Of a stretch of 64,000 nt of DNA, positions 44,090-52,048 are shown in pieces. Every line of letters starts with the position of its first letter. The first letter of the stretch is position 1. A program made the position numbers and the translations under genes. This DNA comes from Sphingobium lactosutens DS20 (GTDB lineage Bacteria; Pseudomonadota; Alphaproteobacteria; Sphingomonadales; Sphingomonadaceae): contig NZ_ATDP01000110.1 in NCBI RefSeq assembly GCF_000445105.1, forward strand, positions 1 to 64,000. Direction: 5' to 3'. A model generated the notes under the pieces. It did not search any database, was not told the origin of the DNA, and saw nothing but the letters and a program-made list of their open reading frames with translations.

Positions 44090-44724
44090 GATTTGCCTTC
44101 CATGTCATCCATCAGCGCGCGAAGGCGCGACAGGCGCACGTCCGGGCCATCCTCGACCCAGCCGTCCGCGGTTTCCAGCCGGACGCAACCGCGATGCATG
44201 CTCTTGTCAGCGACCATCGGCACGCCGATCGTTTCGCCCTCCAGCAGGGCGACGTCGTCGGGGTGCAGATGCAGCGCGCTTCTGTCCTGATTGCTTTCGA
44301 TGAAGGCCGCGACGGTGTCGCACCGGTCGACCAGCCGTTCCAGATCGATCTCCACCTCGCCCACAATCTGTTCGACCAGGCGCACGACCGTGGCGGACAA
44401 CATCGTCGACAACATGCCGCTGGGCGCGGGCGCGAGCAACTCCAGCGCCTCGGCCAGACGCGCGCGTGCATCGGCATCGGCGGCATTGGCTTCGGCGGTG
44501 ACGCGGCAGCCTTCGTCGAACCCCAGCGTGAAGGCCTCCATGCGGGCCTCCTCGACCAGATCGACTTCCGGCTCCACCTCGACCACGGCGCCGCGCATCG
44601 CAGCGGTCAGCTGGCCCGGAGGCGCGGTATAGAGGCTGCGAAAGCCGCCTTCGGCCGGACGGAAGCCGGCGACCGTGACCGGCGCGACGTCCTGAACCGC
44701 CTCTGCCCCCCAGATCCTAGACAA
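44086..44724 (-). CDS. fliH: Flagellar export regulator FliH
   Basis: A 212-residue protein if it starts at TTG 44724, which has GGAAAGGG at suitable distance and overlaps fliG by 8 nt. An ATG at 44763 would add 13 residues inside fliG. The middle region (MEAFTLGFDEGCRVTAEANAADADARARLAEALELL) has the helical repeats of FliH, and the C-terminal half resembles the V-type ATPase peripheral stalk family. It binds FliI and limits its activity. Confidence 0.85.
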   Translation of the reverse strand: MSRIWGAEAVQDVAPVTVAGFRPAEGGFRSLYTAPPGQLTAAMRGAVVEVEPEVDLVEEARMEAFTLGFDEGCRVTAEANAADADARARLAEALELLAPAPSGMLSTMLSATVVRLVEQIVGEVEIDLERLVDRCDTVAAFIESNQDRSALHLHPDDVALLEGETIGVPMVADKSMHRGCVRLETADGWVEDGPDVRLSRLRALMDDMEGKS

Positions 44725-45733
44725 AGTCGTTGCCCTTTCCGCCGAGCATGATGGTGCCGGCATCCGCCATGCGGCGCGCGGTCGCGATGATGAGTTTCTG
44801 CGCGTCGATCACTTCGGCCAGGCGAATGGGGCCGCGTTCCTCGATCTCGTCGGCGATCGCCTGCGCCGCGCGCGCGGACATGCAGCTGAAAATCTTGCCC
44901 TTGAGCAGGTCGTTCGCACCCTTGAGCGCGACCACCAGCACCGTATTGTCGATCGTGCGCATCAGCGTGCCCAGATTCTTGTCGTCCATGTCGATGAGGT
45001 TGTCGAAGACGAACATCTCCTCCTCGATCGTCTGGGCGATCATCTTGTCGCGCTTGGCGACGGCCTTCATGATCCGCTGTTCATTATCCTTGCGGACATT
45101 GTTCATGATCGCGGCCGCCTCGACCGTGCCGCCGCGCTGCGAGGCGGCGCCCTGCTTGGAGGCGGGTCCGCGCAGCAGCAGCTGCTCCAGATCCTCCAGC
45201 GCCTCGTTCGACACGGGGCCGAGCGTGGCGATGCGATAGACGATTTCCTCCTGATATTCCGACGGCAGCAATTGCAGCACGTCGGCGGCGACCGGCGCTT
45301 CCAGATGCGCCAGGACGATCGCCATGATCTGCGGATGCTCCATTTCGATGAGCACCGCGATTTCCTTGGCGTCCATCCATTTGAGCATCTCCAGCTGCGT
45401 GGAGCGGGTCGGCGGCGTGATGCGCGCCAGGATGGTTTCCGCGCGTTCCTCGCCCAGCGCCTTGGTCATCGCGCCGCGAATATGGCGGGTCGCGCCATAG
45501 CCGATGGTGGTGCGCTTCTTGGCCTTGGTGACGAAATGGTCGAGCGCCTCGTTCACTTCCTCGGGATCGACATCCTGCACGTCATACATGGCATAGCCCA
45601 GCTGGCGCACTTCGTCGGGTTCCAGGCGCGACAGGATCTGCGCGGCCTCATCCTCGTTGAACAGCATCAGCAGGACGGCGGCGGCGGCGCTGCCCTTGAG
45701 CGCCTCGGGACGGCCGGGGACGATCTCAGGCAT
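44717..45733 (-). CDS. fliG: Flagellar motor switch protein FliG
   Basis: A 338-residue protein. The N-terminus LKGSAAAAVLLMLFNEDEAAQILSRL binds FliF; the middle EHPQIMAIVLAHL carries the EHPQ motif; the C-terminal torque helix region FVFDNLIDMDDKNLGTLMRTI is charged as expected. It overlaps both fliF (8 nt) and fliH. Confidence 0.96.
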   Translation of the reverse strand: MPEIVPGRPEALKGSAAAAVLLMLFNEDEAAQILSRLEPDEVRQLGYAMYDVQDVDPEEVNEALDHFVTKAKKRTTIGYGATRHIRGAMTKALGEERAETILARITPPTRSTQLEMLKWMDAKEIAVLIEMEHPQIMAIVLAHLEAPVAADVLQLLPSEYQEEIVYRIATLGPVSNEALEDLEQLLLRGPASKQGAASQRGGTVEAAAIMNNVRKDNEQRIMKAVAKRDKMIAQTIEEEMFVFDNLIDMDDKNLGTLMRTIDNTVLVVALKGANDLLKGKIFSCMSARAAQAIADEIEERGPIRLAEVIDAQKLIIATARRMADAGTIMLGGKGNDFV

Positions 45734-47486
45734 TTTCCTTTTCCTTCTTGGCGTCCTTCAGCAGATCGCGCACCACCAGGGCCGCGCGATCCGGGTCCTG
45801 TTTCACGAAATTGCGAATGAGGTCGGCGCGCTGCGCATAGTCGTAGGTGGACGAAATCATGTCGAGCGTCACCGGAGCGGCCGGGTCGGCCGGATTGGCG
45901 ACCGCCTGCTTGGTAAGTTCGGTCGAGATGGCCTGACCGATCACCTGCTGCTGTTCGGCGCGCTGCGCGGCGGCGGCCTCCTGCGCGGCGGCGCGGCGTT
46001 TCAGCAGCGGGCGACCGATGCCGAAGATCACCAGCAGCGCGACCAGCAGCGCCGACACATTGCGCGCCAGCGGCGCGATCCAGTCGGCCTCATACCAGGG
46101 CGTTTCAGCAGCCGCTTCCTTGACGAAGCTGCGCGAGGAGAGCGCGACGACGTCGCCACGCGTCTGGTCGAAACCGACCGCCCCCTTCACCAGTGCTTCC
46201 AGCGCGGCGATTTCCTGCGGCGAACGGGGCTTGCCGTCCGGGCCATTGTCCAGCGCGACCGCGACCGACAGCCGCTTGACCGTGCCGGTGGCGTCGCGGA
46301 CGACGGACACTTCGCGGCCCAGTTCGAAATTGCGGTTGAAGGTTTCTTCCGTCTTCATCAGCGGGTCGGCGGGCGTGCCGGGAGCCTGCGCCTGCGCGGT
46401 CTGGCCCTGCGTCACCGCCTGGCCATTGGGGTTGGTCTGCGTGACCGTCGGGTCGACCGGCGCCTGGTTGCTGAGCGCGCCGGGAATGCCGCTCGCCTCG
46501 CCCTTGCCCTGGCCGCGCGGATCGGACGCCCAGCTGCCGGTTTCGCTGCGCAGCCGCGCTTCATCCTGCGGATAGGTTTCGCGGGTCGCCTGGCGTTCGG
46601 CGAAATTCAGTTCGGCATGGACTTCGGTCGAAAAATTACCCTCGCCCAGAATCGGCGTCAGCAGCGCGATCACCGACTGACGATAGCGATCCTCGATCTT
46701 GCCCTGCATCGCCAGCTGGCGATCATCGCCCGCATTGCCGTCATTGTCGGTCAGCAACCGGCCATTCTGATCGACCAGCGAAATATCGTCCGGGCTGAGT
46801 TCGGGAATGGACGACGCGACCAGATGCACGATCGCGCTGACCTGTTGCTGGGTCAGCTGCCGGCCCTGCGCCAGGCGCAGCATCACCGACGCCGACGGCT
46901 TGGTGCGTTCGCGCAGGAACACGCTGGGCGGTTCGACGGCCAGATGCACCTTGGCGCTTTCGACGCTGTCGATCGCCTCGATCGTGCGGGCCAGATCCAT
47001 TTCGCGGGCCGAGCGCAGCTTTTCGCCCTCGACCGCGCGGCTGGCGCCCATCGGCAGGCTGTCGATCATGCTGTTGCCATCAGGCGCGCTTTTGGGCAGC
47101 CCCTGCGCGGCGAGCATCATCTTCGCCTTGAAATAATCATCCTCCGCGACCGTCATCGCGCCGGAATTATCGAAGTCGTAGCGCACGCCATTCTGGTCCA
47201 GCACCTGCGCGACGGCCGATTTGTCGGAATCGGGCAGGCCCCGGAACAGGTCGCGCTGCGGCGGCTCGCGCAGCGCCAGCCAGGCCGCGCCGGCGACGGC
47301 GACGGTGCCAATGAGGCCCAGCAGCGGCAGGCTTTTCGCCACGGCCGGCTGTTTCATGAAGCCGGTCATGCGCGCCTTGATCGCGTCCATGCCCTTGGCG
47401 CCATTGCCGCCAAAGCCGGTGGTCGCCCCTGCGGGCAAAGCGGGTGCTGCGGTCCCGACGGCGGTGGAAAGTGCGTTCTCGCTCAT
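45726..47486 (-). CDS. fliF: Flagellar MS-ring protein FliF
   Basis: A 586-residue protein with two membrane helices (LPLLGLIGTVAVAGAAWLAL near residue 55 and NVSALLVALLVIFGIGRPLL near residue 470) and a large periplasmic ring-building domain. The ring motifs SVMLRLAQGRQLTQQQVSAIVHLVASSIPEL are intact. It is the platform on which the motor and export gate assemble. Confidence 0.96.
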   Translation of the reverse strand: MSENALSTAVGTAAPALPAGATTGFGGNGAKGMDAIKARMTGFMKQPAVAKSLPLLGLIGTVAVAGAAWLALREPPQRDLFRGLPDSDKSAVAQVLDQNGVRYDFDNSGAMTVAEDDYFKAKMMLAAQGLPKSAPDGNSMIDSLPMGASRAVEGEKLRSAREMDLARTIEAIDSVESAKVHLAVEPPSVFLRERTKPSASVMLRLAQGRQLTQQQVSAIVHLVASSIPELSPDDISLVDQNGRLLTDNDGNAGDDRQLAMQGKIEDRYRQSVIALLTPILGEGNFSTEVHAELNFAERQATRETYPQDEARLRSETGSWASDPRGQGKGEASGIPGALSNQAPVDPTVTQTNPNGQAVTQGQTAQAQAPGTPADPLMKTEETFNRNFELGREVSVVRDATGTVKRLSVAVALDNGPDGKPRSPQEIAALEALVKGAVGFDQTRGDVVALSSRSFVKEAAAETPWYEADWIAPLARNVSALLVALLVIFGIGRPLLKRRAAAQEAAAAQRAEQQQVIGQAISTELTKQAVANPADPAAPVTLDMISSTYDYAQRADLIRNFVKQDPDRAALVVRDLLKDAKKEKENA

Positions 47487-47489
47487 CGT

Positions 47490-47849
47490 TTATACCGGCA
47501 TGCTCATAATGTCCTTGTAGGCGGACAGGAGTTTGTTGCGGACTTGCAGGGTCGCTTCGAAGCTGACCGAAGCCTGTTGCTTGGCTAGCATGACGCCGGC
47601 GATATCGGTCGTTTCACCGCGCTCGAACGACGCGGCGGCCTCGCCAGCCTGGGCCTGCAGGCCATTGACCTGTTGCAGCGCGCTGCTCAGCGCCTCGGTA
47701 AAGGCGCCGGGCTTGCTGTCCTGAACGCCGCCGGTCGCGCCCGCGCCAGCGGCGGGGCCGGTCTGGGCGATATCGCGCAGCGCGGCGTTCTTTTGCAGGA
47801 TGGCGTTGCGGATCGCCATCACGCTGTCCGTGGGGGAAATGCCGTTCAT
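47490..47849 (-). CDS. fliE: Flagellar hook-basal body adaptor FliE
   Basis: A 119-residue protein; FTEALSSALQQVNGLQAQAGEAAASFERGET and MLAKQQASVSFEATLQVRNKLLSAYKDIMSMPV are FliE family sequences. It connects the MS ring to the rod. It is directly upstream of fliF in the usual fliEFGHIJ order. Confidence 0.95.
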   Translation of the reverse strand: MNGISPTDSVMAIRNAILQKNAALRDIAQTGPAAGAGATGGVQDSKPGAFTEALSSALQQVNGLQAQAGEAAASFERGETTDIAGVMLAKQQASVSFEATLQVRNKLLSAYKDIMSMPV

Positions 47850-47863
47850 GTCACGCGCTCCTG

Positions 47864-49132
47864 TCAGGCAGCGGCAAGGTCACGCATCTCGGCGAGCCGA
47901 TAGCGCAGGGTGCGTTCCGAAATGCCCAGCTTGCGCGCGGCCTCGGCACGGTGGCCGTCGGTTTCGCGCAGCGCCAGCCGCACCGCTTCCAGCTTGGAAT
48001 GGCGGGTCAGGTCACGCAGCAATATGGGTTCGGCGGCGGCCGCCGGTGCGGCGGTGCCAGCGACAACGCGCAGCGGCTGCGGCGCGCCCGCCATGTGCAG
48101 GTCGCCAGCGTCGATCCGGTCGCCTTCGCGCAGCACCAGCGCGCGCTGGAGCACATTGCCCAGTTCGCGCGCATTGCCCGGCCAGCCATGGGCGGCCAGC
48201 TTGTCGAGCGCGGCGGCGGTCGGCCAGACGAAGCCAGCCTTCGCACCGTCCTGCTGGCGCAGCAGCATGGCGGCGGCGATCGCGGCGATGTCGCCACGGC
48301 GATCGGCCAGCGGCCGCAGTTCCAGCGCCATGACATTGAGGCGCCAGTAAAGATCCTCGCGGAACCGTCCGGCGGCGACTTCGGCGGCCAGATTGCGGTT
48401 GCACGCGGCGATGATGCGGACATTGACCGGCACCGGGTGCGTCGCGCCGACGGGCAGCACTTCGCCCTCCTGCAAGGCGCGCAGCAGCTTGGCTTGAAGC
48501 GCCAGTGGCAATTCGGCGATTTCGTCAAGGAACAGCGTGCCGCCATCGGCCGCCAGGAACAGGCCGTCGGACGACTGGGCCGCGCCGGTGAAGCTGCCCT
48601 TCTTGTGCCCGAACAGCATCGCTTCCATCATGGTTTCGGGCAGCGCCGCGCAGTTGACGGCGATGAAGTCATGGGCGGTGCGGCCGGACTGGGCATGAAG
48701 GAAGCGCGCCATGCCTTCCTTGCCGGTGCCGGTGTCGCCCTGGATGAGAACGGTGGCGTCGCTGCGCGCGACCCGGGCGGCGAGCGACATGAGATGCGCG
48801 CTGGCGGTATCGCCCACCGCCGGAACCGATACGGGCCTGGCGAGTTCGGAGATCAGGGCAAAGGCAAAGCCCATATCTTCCAGGCCAAAGGCGACGCGCG
48901 CCGGCAGGCCATTGGCGGCCGCCACCAGCGAAGGCGCGCCGTCGATCAAACTGATGAGGATGTCGCGATGCGTGGCGTGACCGATCTCGGTCGCCAGCAA
49001 CACGCGGCGGCTGTCCTTTTCGCGCGGGCTTTGCGCGTCGACGATGCGGACAGTGTAGAAGGCATTTTCGAGCCAGTGCTGCAGCCCGGGAACGAGCGCG
49101 CAGACCCCACGGCTCACGTCAAGCGATGACAT
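47864..49132 (-). CDS. Sigma-54-dependent flagellar activator (FlbD/FleQ-like)
   Basis: A 422-residue protein. The AAA+ domain starts with Walker A GDTGTGKEGMARFLH, then LFGHKKGSFTGA (sigma-54 contact loop with Ser for the usual Ala in GAFTGA), Walker B FLDEIAELPL, and the arginine finger region FREDLYWRLNV. The C-terminus is a Fis-type helix-turn-helix (HRAEAARKLGISERTLRYRLAEM). The N-terminal 100 residues lack the acidic pocket of a phosphorylatable receiver. It probably controls the sigma-54 promoters at flgA, flgB, flgG and the flhA operon, and heads the fliE-fliS block. Confidence 0.9.
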   Translation of the reverse strand: MSSLDVSRGVCALVPGLQHWLENAFYTVRIVDAQSPREKDSRRVLLATEIGHATHRDILISLIDGAPSLVAAANGLPARVAFGLEDMGFAFALISELARPVSVPAVGDTASAHLMSLAARVARSDATVLIQGDTGTGKEGMARFLHAQSGRTAHDFIAVNCAALPETMMEAMLFGHKKGSFTGAAQSSDGLFLAADGGTLFLDEIAELPLALQAKLLRALQEGEVLPVGATHPVPVNVRIIAACNRNLAAEVAAGRFREDLYWRLNVMALELRPLADRRGDIAAIAAAMLLRQQDGAKAGFVWPTAAALDKLAAHGWPGNARELGNVLQRALVLREGDRIDAGDLHMAGAPQPLRVVAGTAAPAAAAEPILLRDLTRHSKLEAVRLALRETDGHRAEAARKLGISERTLRYRLAEMRDLAAA

Positions 49133-49187
49133 GAACTTTTCCCACCTATTTGTCTGGCTTGTGCCCCCGCACGCCCCAGTCCCTTCG

Positions 49188-49228
49188 ATGGTTAACTTTT
49201 ACCCGGCCCGTGGTTATCAGATGGTTAA
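49188..49228 (-). promoter_or_regulatory. Two CtrA-like half-sites upstream of the activator operon
   Basis: ATGGTTAA occurs at 49188-49195 and 49221-49228, within the direct repeats GATGGTTAAC at 49187 and 49220. On the minus strand both read TTAACCAT in the direction of the activator gene. They are 33 bp apart, about three helical turns, on the same DNA face. Confidence 0.5.
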
Positions 49229-49230
49229 CA

Positions 49231-49268
49231 CGGCAAATTTGTTGCCGGTCGGCGGCAAATAATTTCCG
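49231..49268. promoter_or_regulatory. Paired palindromes, candidate activator sites or sigma-54 element
   Basis: CGGCAAATTTGTTGCCG (49231-49247) and CGGCAAATAATTTCCG (49253-49268) start 22 bp apart. The same pair type stands upstream of flgB. The first could also act as a sigma-54 element on either strand, since GG-N10-GC spacing holds in both orientations, but the -24 sequence is not the canonical TGGCAC. Confidence 0.5.
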
Positions 49269-49357
49269 CCGCTGCCGCCCCTTGCCAGGCTCTATACTAT
49301 CGCGCGCGCGAGAAAGCCCCGAAAACCGGCAGATTCCAGAAAAATCGCATATCGCCC

Positions 49358-49384
49358 TAAAAGCCTCCGACGCCCCGCCGTTAT
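49358..49384 (+). promoter_or_regulatory. FliA (sigma-28) promoter of flagellin
   Basis: TAAA at 49358-49361, 15 nt, GCCGTTAT at 49377-49384, six of eight matches to GCCGATAA. The leader to the ATG would be about 58 nt and carries GGAAAGGG before the start codon. The 316-nt gap 49133-49448 holds only regulatory sequence. Confidence 0.7.
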
Positions 49385-49448
49385 CCCCTTTCGAGGCCGC
49401 AAGCAGCCTGATGGCAGCGACCTGATCGACACACGGAAAGGGAATATC

Positions 49449-50264
49449 ATGACTGTTATCGGAACCAACACCGCGGCGCTGCGCTCGGCCAACGCCTCTT
49501 CGATGGCCAGCAAGTCGCTGAGCACCGCCATGGAGCGCCTGTCGACCGGCAAGCGCATCAACAGCGCCAAGGACGACGCCGCCGGCCTCGCCATCGCTTC
49601 GTCGATGACTGCACAGATCCGCGGCATGACCCAGGGCGTCCGCAACGCCAATGACGGCATCAGCCTGGCGCAGACGGCCGAAGGCGGCCTGGGCGAAGTC
49701 AGCAACATGCTGCAGCGTATGCGTGAACTGACGGTTCAGGCGCTGAACGGCACCAACGACGCCGACGCCAAGAGCAACATTCAGGCGGAAATCTCGCAGC
49801 TCGCCACCCAGATCACCGACACGCTGGCGAACACCGAATTCAACGGCACCAAGCTGTTTGACGGTTCGACCGCCACGGTCAGCATCCAGGCTGGCGCGAA
49901 CGCCGCTGACACGGTCGACATCGACCTGGACGACGTCGCTGGCAACGCCGACGTGACCGCAGCGCTCGCCGTCGACGCTACCACGGCGACGACCGCCGAC
50001 CTTGCCACCTTCGACGATGCGCTCAAGGCGATCGCGACGACCCGCGCGAACCTGGGTGCGGTGCAGAACCGCCTGGAATCGACGGTCAACAACCTGACCA
50101 ACAACATCACCAGCCTGACCGACGCGAAGAGCCGCATCGAAGACGCCGACTTCTCGGCCGAAACGACCGCTCTTGCCAAGCAGCAGATCCTGAGCCAGGC
50201 GTCGACCGCGATGCTGGCCCAGGCCAACCAGAGCCAGCAGGGCGTGCTGAAGCTGATCGGCTAA
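49449..50264 (+). CDS. fliC: Flagellin
   Basis: A 271-residue flagellin with complete N- and C-terminal D0/D1 regions (NTAALRSANASSMASKSLS... KRINSAKDDAAGLAIASSM; DADFSAETTALAKQQILSQASTAMLAQANQ) and almost no central D2/D3 domain, as in many alphaproteobacteria. It forms the filament. It is the only flagellin in the window and its transcript ends in two hairpins. Confidence 0.97.
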   Translation: MTVIGTNTAALRSANASSMASKSLSTAMERLSTGKRINSAKDDAAGLAIASSMTAQIRGMTQGVRNANDGISLAQTAEGGLGEVSNMLQRMRELTVQALNGTNDADAKSNIQAEISQLATQITDTLANTEFNGTKLFDGSTATVSIQAGANAADTVDIDLDDVAGNADVTAALAVDATTATTADLATFDDALKAIATTRANLGAVQNRLESTVNNLTNNITSLTDAKSRIEDADFSAETTALAKQQILSQASTAMLAQANQSQQGVLKLIG

Positions 50265-50274
50265 GACTGACGAA

Positions 50275-50314
50275 ATTGGACGGCTGAGGCCTTGGTCACC
50301 GCCAGCCGTCCAAT
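50275..50314 (+). terminator. Long hairpin after fliC
   Basis: A perfect 12-bp inverted repeat (ATTGGACGGCTG with CAGCCGTCCAAT) with a 16-nt loop starting 10 nt after the flagellin stop. No T-run follows, so it may protect the mRNA 3' end rather than end transcription. Confidence 0.6.
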
Positions 50315-50385
50315 GGAGCTTCCGGCGCATCAACAGTCCCCACCGCGCCGGCGGCGACACCTTCGATCGAACGACCTACTGTTTT

Positions 50386-50419
50386 GAAGCCTCCGTCCCC
50401 CCGGGCGGGGGCTTCTTCG
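50386..50419 (+). terminator. Terminator downstream of fliC
   Basis: GAAGC/GCTTC outer pairs around CCCCC-GGGC-GGGGG, followed by TTCGTTTC. It stands between fliC and opgG. Confidence 0.65.
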
Positions 50420-50463
50420 TTTCGGGAGGGATACAAGTCTTGGCTCGATCGTTTTGCCGGTCC

Positions 50464-51984
50464 ATGAGCCAGACCACGACCCAGATCGACCGCCGCGCGA
50501 TGATCGCGGCCTCGGGCGCCGCCCTCCTCCTGCCCTCCATCCTCCAGGCAAAAGGCCTGACCGGCAATCGCCCCACCCCCTTTTCCTGGGACCGGTTGGT
50601 GGCGCAGGCGCAGCAGTTGACCCGCACCCCCTTCAAGGAAACCCCCGCCCATCCAGGTGCATCCAAGGTCGACTATATCGCCCAGCATGAGGCGCGCTTT
50701 CGCGACGATCGCACCTTGTGGGGCGACCTACCCGGCGACACCGGCATCCGCTTCTTCCCGCTGTCGCAATATTCGACCCAGCCTGTCAGCATCGCCACGG
50801 TCGAAAATGGCCGCGCCACGCCGCTGCGCTATGACGCCGATATGTTCGACGCGCCGGCGGGCAATGCGGTAAAGGCGCTGGGTCCCGATGCGGGTTTTGC
50901 GGGCTTTCGCATCATGAACGCGGCGCGGGACGGCGACTGGCTGTCCTTTCTGGGCGCCAGCTATTTCCGTGCGCCCAGCCCGCAAAAGCAGTTTGGCCTC
51001 TCGGCGCGCGCCATCGCGATCAACACGAGCCTGGGCAAAGAGGAATTTCCCCGCTTCACTCATTTCTGGCTGGAGCGAGCGGGCGAGAGCAGCGTCACCA
51101 TCTATGCCTTGCTTGATGGCGCATCGATTACCGGCGCCTATCGCTTCGTCAGCCGATTGGGGGCCGATGGCGTCACGCAGGATGTGACCGCCGCTCTTTT
51201 CCCGCGCCGGCCGATCGAGGAACTGGGGCTGATGGCGATGACCAGCATGTTCTGGTACGATCAGGCAAACCGGGGCAAGGGCACCGACTGGCGACCCGAA
51301 ATCCACGACAGCGACATATTGTCGATCGCCAGCGCCAACGGCACCGCCCATGCCCGGCCGATCATCAACCCGCCTACCCCGCTGGTGAGCGCCTTTGCCG
51401 AAACCGACCCCAAGGGCTTTGGCCTGGTCCAGCGCGACCGCGATTTCGACCATTATCAGGACGACGGCGTCTATTATGACCGTCGCCCGACATTGTGGGC
51501 AAGCCCCTCTACCCCGCTCGGCGCGGGCGAGGTGCGGCTCTACAGCTTCCCGACCGACAGCGAATATACCGACAATGTCGTCGCCTATTGGACGCCCGCA
51601 GCATCGGCTACGCCCGGACGGCGCATCGATGTGGGCTATCGGGTGGACTGGAGCGCGGCGCGCGCCCCTGCGTCGCAAGCTCTGGGGAACGAGGTCGCGA
51701 TCGTCCAGAATGTCTGGCGCGGACGCGGCGATGAAGAGGGCAGCGACCGGCTGGTCATTGATTTTGCCGGCGTGGCCGATGACGCAAAGCCCGACATCTG
51801 GACCGACATCAGCGCGGGCACGATGATCAAGACGGCGGGTTATCCTGTGCTGGGGCAACCGGGGCTCTATCGCATGGTGCTCGACCTCAAGCGCGAAGGG
51901 GCCGGGCTGACCGATATTCGGGCGCAGTTGCGTCTGGGCGACCGTGCCATCAGCGAATATGTGCACTATCCTGTCGGCCCCTGA
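50464..51984 (+). CDS. opgG: Periplasmic glucan biosynthesis protein OpgG/OpgD (MdoG family)
   Basis: A 506-residue protein. DRRAMIAASGAALLLPS is a twin-arginine-type signal. MdoG family blocks include RFFPLSQYSTQPV, FGLSARAIAINTSLGKEEFPRFTHFW, MTSMFWYDQANRGKGTDWRPEIHDSDIL and RPTLWASPSTPLGAGEVRLYSFPTDSEYTDNVVAYW. These periplasmic proteins modify the glucan backbone made by OpgH. It lies in the flagellar cluster, after the fliC terminator and 64 nt before opgH. Tat export would favour OpgD-like, but one glucan protein alone fits OpgG; the paralogue choice is open. Confidence 0.88.
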   Translation: MSQTTTQIDRRAMIAASGAALLLPSILQAKGLTGNRPTPFSWDRLVAQAQQLTRTPFKETPAHPGASKVDYIAQHEARFRDDRTLWGDLPGDTGIRFFPLSQYSTQPVSIATVENGRATPLRYDADMFDAPAGNAVKALGPDAGFAGFRIMNAARDGDWLSFLGASYFRAPSPQKQFGLSARAIAINTSLGKEEFPRFTHFWLERAGESSVTIYALLDGASITGAYRFVSRLGADGVTQDVTAALFPRRPIEELGLMAMTSMFWYDQANRGKGTDWRPEIHDSDILSIASANGTAHARPIINPPTPLVSAFAETDPKGFGLVQRDRDFDHYQDDGVYYDRRPTLWASPSTPLGAGEVRLYSFPTDSEYTDNVVAYWTPAASATPGRRIDVGYRVDWSAARAPASQALGNEVAIVQNVWRGRGDEEGSDRLVIDFAGVADDAKPDIWTDISAGTMIKTAGYPVLGQPGLYRMVLDLKREGAGLTDIRAQLRLGDRAISEYVHYPVGP

Positions 51985-52048
51985 GCGGAACCGTTACGGA
52001 CCCGATCGGTTCTGACGCTTTGGGTCAACAGGGAACGGGGCCGAAATC

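Noticed and set aside
49150..49185. Possible minus-strand sigma-54 promoter GGGGCGTGCGGGGGCA upstream of the activator gene
   Set aside because: Spacing is right but neither TGGC nor TTGC is present; too weak to call.
49292..49299. CTATACTA as a sigma-70 -10 element for fliC
   Set aside because: No -35 element at acceptable distance; the FliA promoter at 49358-49384 is better placed.
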